Below are positions 1 through 5,602 of a stretch of DNA of 5,937 nucleotides, in pieces. The stretch is from the NCBI GenBank assembly GCA_030625285.1, contig DAOURC010000049.1, positions 1 through 5,937 of the forward strand, written 5' to 3'. The notes under the pieces are model-generated. The model was not told the DNA's origin. It saw only the letters and a program-made list of their open reading frames with translations, and did no database searches. Source of the stretch: Eubacteriales bacterium. GTDB taxonomy: Bacteria > Bacillota > Clostridia > Peptostreptococcales > Acidaminobacteraceae. Position numbers and translations under genes: made by a program. Positions within the stretch are counted from its first letter, which is position 1; each line of letters starts with the position of its first letter.

Positions 1-123
1 ACTTTCAACGGTTTAATGGCTATTCCAAACTTGATTGCATTATTGGCATTGAGCCCAATGATGTTCAAGGCACTTAAAGCAAGTGAAAGTGGATTAATAA
101 GCGACAAGGAAAAATCTGCATAA
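1..123 (+). CDS. Sodium:amino-acid symporter (AGCS family), C-terminal end only
   Basis: Only the last 40 codons and a TAA stop are present; the rest lies upstream of the window. The peptide opens with TFNGLMAIPNLIALLALSP, which matches the characteristic last membrane segment of AGCS transporters (sodium- or proton-coupled alanine/glycine symporters, AlsT/DagA type), where an FNGLMAIPNLIAL-like string is strongly conserved. It ends in a short charged, lysine-rich cytoplasmic tail (around residues 25-40 of the fragment), also normal for the family. The protein would sit in the inner membrane and import small neutral amino acids with sodium; the exact substrate cannot be judged from the tail. 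A strong hairpin terminator follows 24 bases after the stop, so this gene ends its transcript and is not joined to the genes on the right, which run the other way. Confidence 0.85.
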   Translation, partial: TFNGLMAIPNLIALLALSPMMFKALKASESGLISDKEKSA

Positions 124-147
124 GACATAAAAATATATTGATTATAG

Positions 148-179
148 AAAAGAGAAAGTCAAAAATGACTTTCTCTTTT
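148..179. terminator. Intrinsic terminator, probably bidirectional, between convergent genes
   Basis: Bases 148-161 and 166-179 form a perfect 14-bp stem around a 4-base AAAA loop. On the plus strand the 3' arm ends in a T-run (176-180), so U-rich RNA follows the GC-containing part of the stem; on the minus strand the same holds because the left arm starts with AAAA. It lies between the stop of the plus-strand symporter (123) and the stop of the minus-strand gene (203), so it probably ends both transcripts. The stem is seen directly; bidirectional use is inferred. Confidence 0.85.
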
Positions 180-202
180 TATGTGAATTTTCTTAAATTG
201 AT

Positions 203-853
203 TCATTCATCGATATGGATTTTAAATTGACAAACTTCATCGCCTTTTAAAATGGATTGTATAATTTCTATTTTCACTTCACTTTGGGTTATTGTTTTCC
301 AAATGTCTCTATAATAACCTCCACCGCAATAACAGTATTCATAAGGAATTGCTTCACCATTCTTTATAGATTCCTTGATTCTTGGACAGTGACAATATAA
401 AGATTGCTTCTCTTTTGTAGTATTGGACTTAAAATATTCATGAAACTGAGCTGGGATTTTTGTCGCAATTATTGTGTTTCCATCAAGCATACCCGCTACT
501 CCCCAATCATGGTCTTTAATGAATTGAAGCTCGCTATCCGACAATGATTTATAATTTACAATATCTTTTTCAAATTTTTCCTGTAGTTTTTGATGGACTA
601 ATTTTAAATCTTTCGTTTCGTTATAGAGTTTTGCAAACGGCTCCAAGTCATCCCTAGGATAAAAGCATGCAGATTCTGTTAAAACATCATGAATTTCTTT
701 GTTGGACAAATTCAATTTGAGCAGCCTTATAAGTTCTCTTGTCTGCTCTAGTGGAGTTGAATGTTCGTTAACTTCACTCATGATTTTCAGTTCGCTATAC
801 TTGGCAATGTTTGCAGCAACTTTTTTTAACCATAGATTATTAAAATTCTCCAT
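203..853 (-). CDS. Small cysteine-motif protein, DUF6144-like / possible V4R-like ligand-binding fold
   Basis: This is a 216-residue soluble protein with no signal peptide or membrane segment. The start at 853 is chosen because a strong AAGGGGG site lies 8 bases upstream; the frame is open for 46 more codons, but that stretch runs into the SEC-C gene and has no better ribosome site. The N-terminal half (about 1-115) looks helical and charged. The C-terminal half holds the recognisable features: CHC at 154-156 followed by PR, CYCGGGYYRDIW at 174-185, and a closing GDEVCQFKI segment with C208. From memory these resemble the DUF6144 family, and the ending resembles V4R / ATC-hydrolase-like domains that bind small ligands. 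C63 and the two CxC pairs could bind a metal, but this is inference. It lies 70 bases downstream of the SEC-C gene, with a stem-loop over its ribosome site. The molecular function is unknown. Confidence 0.72.
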   Translation of the reverse strand: MENFNNLWLKKVAANIAKYSELKIMSEVNEHSTPLEQTRELIRLLKLNLSNKEIHDVLTESACFYPRDDLEPFAKLYNETKDLKLVHQKLQEKFEKDIVNYKSLSDSELQFIKDHDWGVAGMLDGNTIIATKIPAQFHEYFKSNTTKEKQSLYCHCPRIKESIKNGEAIPYEYCYCGGGYYRDIWKTITQSEVKIEIIQSILKGDEVCQFKIHIDE

Positions 854-858
854 GAAAA

Positions 859-917
859 AATCCCCCTTATCATTATTATATCTTTTTATATACAAAAATC
901 TAATGATAAAGAGGATT
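859..917 (-). promoter_or_regulatory. 17-bp stem-loop covering the ribosome binding site of the 203-853 gene; terminator-like
   Basis: In minus-strand RNA, bases 917-901 pair with 875-859: 15 Watson-Crick pairs plus two G-U pairs, closing a 25-base loop. The 3' arm contains the entire AAGGGGG ribosome site (868-862) of the downstream gene, and a U-run (860-855) follows immediately, so the structure also looks like an intrinsic terminator for the SEC-C transcript. A TATAAT box (880-875 on the minus strand) sits at the loop/3'-arm border. A transcript begun from it would start near 868 and lack the 5' arm, leaving the ribosome site free. The pairing is seen directly; terminator and translation-masking roles are inferred. 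Confidence 0.55.
875..880 (-). promoter_or_regulatory. Possible -10 box (TATAAT) for the 203-853 gene
   Basis: A consensus TATAAT reads on the minus strand 22 bases upstream of the 203-853 gene's start codon. No convincing -35 hexamer is seen 17-18 bases upstream (the best is a TTAGAT-like string), so this is weak on its own in AT-rich DNA. It matters because a start just downstream would give a short leader that escapes the stem-loop described over 859-917. Confidence 0.35.
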
Positions 918-923
918 AATATT

Positions 924-1448
924 TTAATTTTCGTTATTCGCAGCTTCGTCTTTCGCCATACAGCATTTCTTGTATTTTTTACCGCTTCCACAAGGGCAAG
1001 GATCGTTTCTACCTATTTTCACTTTAGGCGCGACCGCTTTTGAATCTCTAAAGTCTTTTTTTATGTTTTTTTGCTGTTCTTTAGTCAATATTGTATTCCA
1101 TTCCTTGATGTTGTAAAGCCATTTTGCTTTTGCGTCATGCATATTGAAGTATAGTTTTTCGTAGTCGATTGTAAAAGAAATAGGAGTATCGAGTTCATAA
1201 TCATCTAGATTCAATTCTGTTTCAAGTGAAGGATTGATGCCGTCTAAAAATCCGGTAAATGTAACTTCATCCACTTCATTTGCATCAGCTAAATCTTTAA
1301 TGGTTCCCCCGATGACATTGCTTTCAAGTTTCAATACTTTTTTATAGATTCCTTCTTCTTCTTTCAGGTACTCATTCCAAAATTGAGTATATTGCTCTGG
1401 ATTCATCTCGCTTTCGGTAATGTTTTTCCAAGTTTCATATGGTTTCAT
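924..1448 (-). CDS. SEC-C zinc-motif protein, clostridial type, function unknown
   Basis: This is a 174-residue soluble protein. The C-terminus carries a textbook SEC-C zinc motif: [20 protein letters not shown] begins at 143, with zinc-ligand candidates C151, C153, C162 and C163, as in the tail of SecA and in YecA/YchJ-like proteins. The first 140 residues are acidic and aromatic-rich ([15 protein letters not shown] near the start, then a mixed segment ending in a basic linker) and fit no domain I can name; similar N-termini occur in small clostridial SEC-C proteins. The start at 1448 is chosen because AAAGGTG lies 9 bases upstream. A GTG four codons earlier is in frame but is itself part of that ribosome site. 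Only 17 bases separate it from the LysO C-terminal gene, so it is probably in the same operon. SEC-C tails can contact ribosomes or other proteins; a role here is not known. Confidence 0.82.
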   Translation of the reverse strand: MKPYETWKNITESEMNPEQYTQFWNEYLKEEEGIYKKVLKLESNVIGGTIKDLADANEVDEVTFTGFLDGINPSLETELNLDDYELDTPISFTIDYEKLYFNMHDAKAKWLYNIKEWNTILTKEQQKNIKKDFRDSKAVAPKVKIGRNDPCPCGSGKKYKKCCMAKDEAANNEN

Positions 1449-1457
1449 TTTTGTAAT

Positions 1458-1464
1458 CACCTTT
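1458..1464 (-). promoter_or_regulatory. Ribosome binding site deciding the start of the SEC-C gene
   Basis: The minus strand reads AAAGGTG 9 bases before the ATG at 1448. The GTG inside this site is the more upstream in-frame start candidate, so using it as a start would leave the gene without a ribosome site. The site falls in the 17-base gap after the lysO stop codon. Confidence 0.7.
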
Positions 1465-1465
1465 C

Positions 1466-2065
1466 TTAAATAATTGTATATAATAACGGCACTAAAATTG
1501 GTACTAGTGCAGTTAATAACACGCCGCTTACGAATGCCACGACGGTTGTATTACTATCGGTGTTGGTCGATATAATAGGCAAAGTAGTATCCATCGCAGT
1601 TGCTCCCGCTGGTCCAATCGCAGATAAATAGTTTAATTTTACAGCGACTAGAGGTACAATGAGAAAAGTTATCAATTCTCTAAATATATTTGAAAGAAAA
1701 GCTATTGATCCAAGCTCTGCATTTCCCATATTCGTGAGAATGACACCAGATAAACTATACCAGCCAAATCCGGCGGATATCGAAAGCCCTTCGTTAAGCT
1801 TCATATCAAAGATTAGAGCAGTTATAACACCGCCAAATAAACTTCCAAATACAACCCCTAATGTAACAATCATTATACTATAGATTTTATCTTTAATGTT
1901 GGATAATGTGGATTTATTTGAACCGATATCAAGTCCAACAGAAAAGAGCAATATCGCTAATGTTGTTTGACTAAGAAAATCCAGATTATAAACAATAGTA
2001 TTTTCAGAAAAAAACATACCGAAAATTATTCCAAGAGAAACAGAAAACAGCACAATTATTGTCAT
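1466..2065 (-). CDS. lysO: Lysine exporter LysO, C-terminal half as a separate protein
   Basis: This 199-residue, very hydrophobic inner-membrane protein corresponds to the C-terminal two thirds of LysO (YbjE, DUF340 family), the exporter that removes excess lysine and toxic lysine analogues such as thialysine. Family landmarks are easy to see: [12 protein letters not shown] at 39-50, [13 protein letters not shown] at 99-111, [14 protein letters not shown] at 117-130 and [17 protein letters not shown] at 149-165, ending in a hydrophobic VPILVPLL helix. About six membrane segments are expected. The ATG overlaps the stop of the upstream gene by 4 bases (ATGA), and AAGGAGG lies 8 bases upstream, so translation is coupled to the N-terminal half. 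Together the two proteins total 290 residues, close to the roughly 300 of single-chain E. coli LysO. Acidic residues D46, E117, E130 and D159 are candidates for cation handling (inference). Confidence 0.9.
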   Translation of the reverse strand: MTIIVLFSVSLGIIFGMFFSENTIVYNLDFLSQTTLAILLFSVGLDIGSNKSTLSNIKDKIYSIMIVTLGVVFGSLFGGVITALIFDMKLNEGLSISAGFGWYSLSGVILTNMGNAELGSIAFLSNIFRELITFLIVPLVAVKLNYLSAIGPAGATAMDTTLPIISTNTDSNTTVVAFVSGVLLTALVPILVPLLYTII

Positions 2066-2337
2066 GATGATTTCCTCCTTAGTATGTGCGTTATAGTAAA
2101 AATCGTCAGCACACTAAAAAGCACAGTTGATAAACTGAAAGTTACAGCTTTTAATCCGATAAGACTTAAATCGTTGATAATTTCTGGATTTGATCCGATT
2201 GATACTCCCATAAAAAACAAAAGGATGGTCAAACCTAAAATCTGAAATTTCGAATTGATTTTTTTAAGATTATCGGTCCACTTTATAAAAATACCAAGTA
2301 CAATTCCGAGTGTTACAGTTACAGCAATAGACCACAT
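2062..2337 (-). CDS. lysO: LysO N-terminal half (small LysO-family membrane protein)
   Basis: This is a 91-residue protein with about three membrane segments (roughly 2-19, 31-48 and 59-86) and a basic RRKSS tail. It carries LLFFMGVSIGSN at 39-50, the signature of the N-terminal part of LysO/DUF340 exporters. It is the first gene of the minus-strand operon and probably assembles with the 199-residue partner encoded directly downstream to form one lysine exporter. The start at 2337 is chosen because GGAGG lies 5 bases upstream; 13 more in-frame codons upstream have no ribosome site and would run past the likely transcription start. A frameshift artefact is unlikely because the second half has its own strong ribosome site and a clean ATGA junction. 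Some Firmicutes are known to carry LysO as two such proteins. No riboswitch fits in the short leader. Confidence 0.85.
   Translation of the reverse strand: MWSIAVTVTLGIVLGIFIKWTDNLKKINSKFQILGLTILLFFMGVSIGSNPEIINDLSLIGLKAVTFSLSTVLFSVLTIFTITHILRRKSS
2074..2080 (-). promoter_or_regulatory. Internal ribosome binding site for the LysO C-terminal half
   Basis: AAGGAGG on the minus strand lies 8 bases before the ATG at 2065 and inside the last codons of the LysO N-terminal gene. A full consensus site at the junction argues that the split is a true two-gene arrangement rather than a sequencing frameshift. Confidence 0.8.
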
Positions 2338-2366
2338 AAAGACCTCCAAATTTTTCGTACATATGG

Positions 2367-2396
2367 AGTGTATCATTAATTAAATTGCTATGTCAA
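2367..2396 (-). promoter_or_regulatory. Promoter of the lysO operon
   Basis: The minus strand reads TTGACA (2396-2391), an 18-base spacer, then TACACT (2372-2367) preceded by TG one base away, an extended -10. Transcription would start near 2360, giving a leader of about 23 bases, too short for a lysine riboswitch. Control, if any, would therefore act on the promoter itself. The TTGACA box abuts the -35 box of the opposite promoter. Confidence 0.72.
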
Positions 2397-2426
2397 TTGC
2401 AACTCAAACATAATCTTTGTTATAAT
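2397..2426 (+). promoter_or_regulatory. Promoter of the HAD / dehalogenase-like / pfp operon
   Basis: TTGCAA (2397-2402), an 18-base spacer and a perfect TATAAT (2421-2426) with an upstream TG (2418-2419) make a good extended sigma-A-type promoter. Transcription would start near 2433, leaving a leader of roughly 17 bases that contains GGGAG (2437-2441) 8 bases before the ATG at 2450. All downstream plus-strand genes overlap or are closely spaced, so this probably drives the whole operon. Confidence 0.75.
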
Positions 2427-2449
2427 GAATAAAAACGGGAGATTTAGAT

Positions 2450-3292
2450 ATGGAAAAAGTGTTTATTACAGATTTGGATGGGACATTATTAAATGATGAC
2501 GGACAACTTAGTGACGAGAGTAGAAATATTTTGACTTCTCTTATTGATAAGGGAGTAAAATTTACCGTAGCGAGTGCAAGAAGTATTGACTCCATTAGAG
2601 AAGTCATCAAAGACCTGCCGCTAAACATGCCTATTATTGAGTTTAATGGTTCATATATTTCTGATTATCATTCTGGAGAAAAATTATTTGTCAATCATAT
2701 GAATAGAAGTTATAATGAAAAAATTTATAATATCATTGAAAGATACGATGTATCGATGATAATTACAACTCATGAAAATACCAGTGATTATTTATCTTTT
2801 AATACAAAAGATATGAACGCGGGTTCTTTGCATTATATCGATTATAGAAAAAGTCATGATAACGGACGATTGATCAATACTGAAAATATGGATAGAGCCT
2901 TGGATAAAGATATCATATGCTTTAACGTTATAGATAAAGAAAGCGTTGTAAAGGAAATTCACGATAAACTTATTGAAACTTTCGGAGATGAGTTGGAAGT
3001 TCATATGATGAGAGGAACTTACTCGGAGGAGTGGTACTGGCTCAATGTCGCCGACCCTTCTGGTACAAAGGCTCATGCGATAAAAACATTCAAAGAAATA
3101 TTTCTGAAAGATACAGATATTCTTTATGTTTTTGGAGACAATAATAATGATTTGGGAATGTTTGAAGCTGCAGATGTGCCTGTAGCGTTAGAAAACAGTA
3201 TTTTGGGGTTAAAACAATTATCAAAGGTGCAAATTGGGTACAATTATGATAATAGCGTTGCAAAATACATTGAGAGAGAATACGGTAGATGA
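2450..3292 (+). CDS. Cof-type HAD-IIB hydrolase (sugar-phosphate phosphatase-like)
   Basis: This is a 280-residue cytosolic phosphatase of the haloacid dehalogenase superfamily, Cof/YidA-like subfamily, usual length about 260-290. Motif I is DLDGT at 8-12, with D8 the phosphoryl-accepting nucleophile and D10 the general acid. Motif II is the serine in ASAR at 41-44 (many relatives have TGR here). The motif III lysine is probably K207 in SGTKAHAI. Motif IV is GDNNND at 229-234, with D230 and D234 placed to bind magnesium. The region between about 85 and 190 is the C2-type cap that sets substrate choice; it is poorly conserved, so the substrate cannot be named. Cof-type enzymes commonly act on sugar phosphates, nucleotides or flavin and PLP phosphates. 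It opens the plus-strand operon behind a good promoter, and its TGA overlaps the ATG of the next gene by 4 bases. Confidence 0.9.
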   Translation: MEKVFITDLDGTLLNDDGQLSDESRNILTSLIDKGVKFTVASARSIDSIREVIKDLPLNMPIIEFNGSYISDYHSGEKLFVNHMNRSYNEKIYNIIERYDVSMIITTHENTSDYLSFNTKDMNAGSLHYIDYRKSHDNGRLINTENMDRALDKDIICFNVIDKESVVKEIHDKLIETFGDELEVHMMRGTYSEEWYWLNVADPSGTKAHAIKTFKEIFLKDTDILYVFGDNNNDLGMFEAADVPVALENSILGLKQLSKVQIGYNYDNSVAKYIEREYGR

Positions 3293-4356
3293 TTATGGAA
3301 AAAATTGATGAAAGAGATACGATGTTTGCTAGAATGGCGTGGTCGAAGGATTCAGATGCGTATAGAGACTATTATAAGAGAAATCCTGAAAAACTGACCT
3401 TTGACGAGGAACTTAGAAGCTTGCCGAACCTATCGGAAGAAGGAACGGCAACTTATGATCCGATAGATTCAAGAATTGCAGATAGTTTATTTAGATTTAT
3501 TGCAGATATAAGACCATTTGCTGAAGGTGAAGTCATTAGAGAGCCACAGGAAATCGATCCAGAAACCGCAACTAGAAGGATTAAAGAAATCGCTAAGCAT
3601 TTTGGAGCAGATTTGGTTGGAATCACCGAGTTGAAAGATTATCATTATTATTCTCATAGGGGAAGAACTGAAGAGAATTATGGAGACGAGATAATAAAAA
3701 AACATCGCTACGCTATTGCTTTTGCTATTGAAATGGATAAAGAGTTTATCAATAGAGCTCCACAAGTGGAACAGACGATTGAAACAACAAGGGGCTATTT
3801 AAAAGCTGGGATTACGGGGATGGTTTTGAGTTATTTCCTGAGGGAAATAGGTTATGATGCTAGAAATCATATGGATGGAAATTATTTAGTTGTGGCTCCG
3901 TTGGTAGCTCAAGATGCAGGGCTGGGTGAAATAGGACGGTTAGGGATACTTATTACAAAAAAATACGGTCCTAGAGTTAGATTGGGTGTTGTAACGACAG
4001 ATTTAGAGTTGATTCCAGATGAGGAAATCAAATTTGGAATTGAAGAATTTTGTGAAATTTGCAATAAATGTTCGAAAACATGTCCGGGTAGAGCCGTTCC
4101 TTCTGGTATGATGGATGAGATAGACGGTGTAAAAAGATGGAAAATCAATCAGGAAATGTGTTATCGTATATGGAGGAGTTTAGGAACCGATTGTGGAGTA
4201 TGTATTTCAACTTGTCCATTTTCTCAAGGAATAGATATTGAAAAAATTGACAAAATGAAGGATAATCATAACATGGTATTAGAAATACTGAAAGAACATG
4301 AAGAAAAATACGGAATTAGAAATTATGCTAAAGAAAAACTAGACATTTTAAAGTAA
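3289..4356 (+). CDS. Cytosolic reductive dehalogenase-like cobalamin/4Fe-4S protein
   Basis: This 355-residue protein belongs to the reductive dehalogenase (RdhA) superfamily, distantly related to the tRNA enzyme QueG. The start is typical of soluble members: ERDTMFARMA at 8-17, with YYKRNPE soon after. The middle carries the corrinoid-domain signature: YYSHRGR at 120-126, GYDARNH at 188-194, and AGLGEIGRLGILIT at 210-223 followed by YGPRVRLGVVTTD at 226-238. Two 4Fe-4S clusters are predicted from C255, C258, C261 and C265 (CxxCxxCxxxCP) and C291, C302, C305 and C309. There is no twin-arginine signal and no membrane-anchor RdhB partner nearby, so it is not a respiratory dehalogenase; a cytosolic B12-dependent reductase is likely, substrate unknown. 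The ATG overlaps the HAD stop (ATGA) with only a weak GAGAG site, implying translational coupling. A second in-frame ATG at 3295 is an alternative start. It is shorter than typical respiratory RdhA proteins of about 450-500 residues. Confidence 0.85.
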   Translation: MIMEKIDERDTMFARMAWSKDSDAYRDYYKRNPEKLTFDEELRSLPNLSEEGTATYDPIDSRIADSLFRFIADIRPFAEGEVIREPQEIDPETATRRIKEIAKHFGADLVGITELKDYHYYSHRGRTEENYGDEIIKKHRYAIAFAIEMDKEFINRAPQVEQTIETTRGYLKAGITGMVLSYFLREIGYDARNHMDGNYLVVAPLVAQDAGLGEIGRLGILITKKYGPRVRLGVVTTDLELIPDEEIKFGIEEFCEICNKCSKTCPGRAVPSGMMDEIDGVKRWKINQEMCYRIWRSLGTDCGVCISTCPFSQGIDIEKIDKMKDNHNMVLEILKEHEEKYGIRNYAKEKLDILK

Positions 4357-4358
4357 AT

Positions 4359-4365
4359 GGAGGAG
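4359..4365 (+). promoter_or_regulatory. Ribosome binding site deciding the pfp start
   Basis: GGAGGAG lies 6 bases before the ATG at 4372. An in-frame ATG at 4357 would place this site inside the coding region and leave that start without a ribosome site, so the downstream ATG is preferred. Confidence 0.75.
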
Positions 4366-4371
4366 ATATTA

Positions 4372-5589
4372 ATGAAGTTAGTGGGTAAAGTATTAATCGC
4401 ACAAGCTGGAGGACCAACTGCAGTAATTAATCAATCTTTAGTAGGGGCTGCTTTAGAGGCTAGGAAATTTAGTCAAATTACAAAGGTATATGGCGCTGTG
4501 AAAGGTGTCGAGGGAATTATCAATGAAAATTTCGTTGATTTGACAAAAGAGACTACAAATAATCTTGAGAAAGTAGCAAAAACTCCATCGTCAGCATTGT
4601 TATCTACTCGCATCAAGCCTGATGAAGCATATTGTAAAGAAATGTTCAAAGTTATGCAGGCTCATGAAGTACGATATTTTTTCTATATCGGAGGCAATGA
4701 TTCATCGGATACTGTACGTATTGTAAGTGAAAATGCGGAAAGGGCCAATTATGAACTCAGAGCAATCCACATTCCTAAGACCATTGATAATGATTTAGTA
4801 ATCAACGATCATACACCAGGATACGGCAGTGCGGCAAGGTTTGTTGCACAAGCATTCTCTGGAGCCAATCTTGATAATCGTGCGATGGGAGGAGTTTACA
4901 TCGGTGTGGTCATGGGGCGTCATGCAGGCTTTTTAACAGCCGCTTCTGCGTTAGGACAAAAATATCCAGATGATGGTCCGCATTTGATTTATGTTCCTGA
5001 ACGCGCTTTTAATATTGAAAAATTTTTATTTGATGTAAAAGCTGTTTATCAGAAATATGGAAGATGTGTTATTGCTGTTTCAGAGGGGATAAGCGATGAA
5101 TTGGGAGTGCCGATTTTGGCAAGGCTAACAGGTGAACTTGAACAGGATCATCATGGCAATGTTCAGCTCTCGGGAACAGGAGCCTTAGGTGATTTATTAT
5201 CTGATATGATCAAGAAAAAATTAGGTATTTCTAGAGTTAGGTCGGATACTTTCGGTTATCTTCAAAGATCTTTTTTAGGAGTAGTTTCAGATGTGGATCA
5301 ACAGGAAGCTAGAGAAGTTGGTGAAAAAGCAGCACAATTTGCTCTTTGGAACAACATTGATGGTTCAATTGTAATTGAAAGAATTGGATATTATTCAGTT
5401 GACTACAGGCTTGAATCACTTCAAAGAATCGCTGGGAAAACAAAATTAATGGATGATAAATTTATAAATAAGGATGGAAATGGAGTTACTGATGACTTTA
5501 AATTCTATTTAAGACCTCTTCTAGGTTCTGGATTTAATACGCCTCATCGATTAAGAGCTCCGTTAGCAGAAAAAATACTAAATAAATAA
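4372..5589 (+). CDS. pfp: Pyrophosphate-dependent 6-phosphofructokinase
   Basis: This is a 405-residue cytosolic glycolytic enzyme that converts fructose 6-phosphate and pyrophosphate to fructose 1,6-bisphosphate and phosphate, reversibly. Visible motifs are AGGPTAVIN at 12-20 (phosphoryl-donor loop), GGNDSSDT at 107-114, PKTIDND at 135-141, MGRHAGFL at 181-188, SEGI at 237-240 and GYLQRSF at 295-301. D139 matches the catalytic base. K136, in PKTIDND rather than the GTIDND of ATP-type enzymes, together with D110 after the GGN, marks pyrophosphate use (family knowledge). From memory, the GGNDSSDT variant and a length near 400 are typical of one PPi-PFK subgroup that is also seen in Alphaproteobacteria. 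The gene begins 15 bases after the stop of the dehalogenase-like gene, and the next gene starts 13 bases after its own stop, so it is central in the operon. A few bacteria use this enzyme as their main phosphofructokinase; whether that holds here is unknown. Confidence 0.93.
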   Translation: MKLVGKVLIAQAGGPTAVINQSLVGAALEARKFSQITKVYGAVKGVEGIINENFVDLTKETTNNLEKVAKTPSSALLSTRIKPDEAYCKEMFKVMQAHEVRYFFYIGGNDSSDTVRIVSENAERANYELRAIHIPKTIDNDLVINDHTPGYGSAARFVAQAFSGANLDNRAMGGVYIGVVMGRHAGFLTAASALGQKYPDDGPHLIYVPERAFNIEKFLFDVKAVYQKYGRCVIAVSEGISDELGVPILARLTGELEQDHHGNVQLSGTGALGDLLSDMIKKKLGISRVRSDTFGYLQRSFLGVVSDVDQQEAREVGEKAAQFALWNNIDGSIVIERIGYYSVDYRLESLQRIAGKTKLMDDKFINKDGNGVTDDFKFYLRPLLGSGFNTPHRLRAPLAEKILNK

Positions 5590-5602
5590 GAGGTGGAAAT
5601 AA

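Noticed and set aside
854..991. 46-codon N-terminal extension of the 203-853 gene, hydrophobic and reading like a membrane anchor
   Set aside because: It overlaps the end of the SEC-C gene, has no ribosome site, and is low-complexity AT-rich reading; the ATG at 853 has a strong site.
699..1043. Plus-strand open frame across the two small minus-strand genes
   Set aside because: It is antisense to two well-supported genes, has no ribosome site, and gives a low-complexity, phenylalanine- and serine-rich product.
2062..2065. Possible frameshift or sequencing error breaking a single lysO gene
   Set aside because: A clean ATGA overlap, a full AAGGAGG site in front of the second half, and prior knowledge of two-gene LysO in Firmicutes favour a true split.
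2338..2366. Lysine riboswitch upstream of lysO
   Set aside because: The predicted leader is only about 23 bases; an L-box needs well over 150.
2383..2402. AATTGC direct repeat and TTGC/GCAA inverted repeat in the divergent promoter as an operator
   Set aside because: The arms are only 4-6 bases in AT-rich DNA and overlap the -35 boxes, which alone explain the similarity.
4690..4713. GGND in place of the usual GGDD/GGDG in phosphofructokinase, suggesting an inactive enzyme
   Set aside because: GGNDSSDT with PKTIDND is, to my recollection, typical of a PPi-PFK subgroup near 400 residues; all other motifs are intact.
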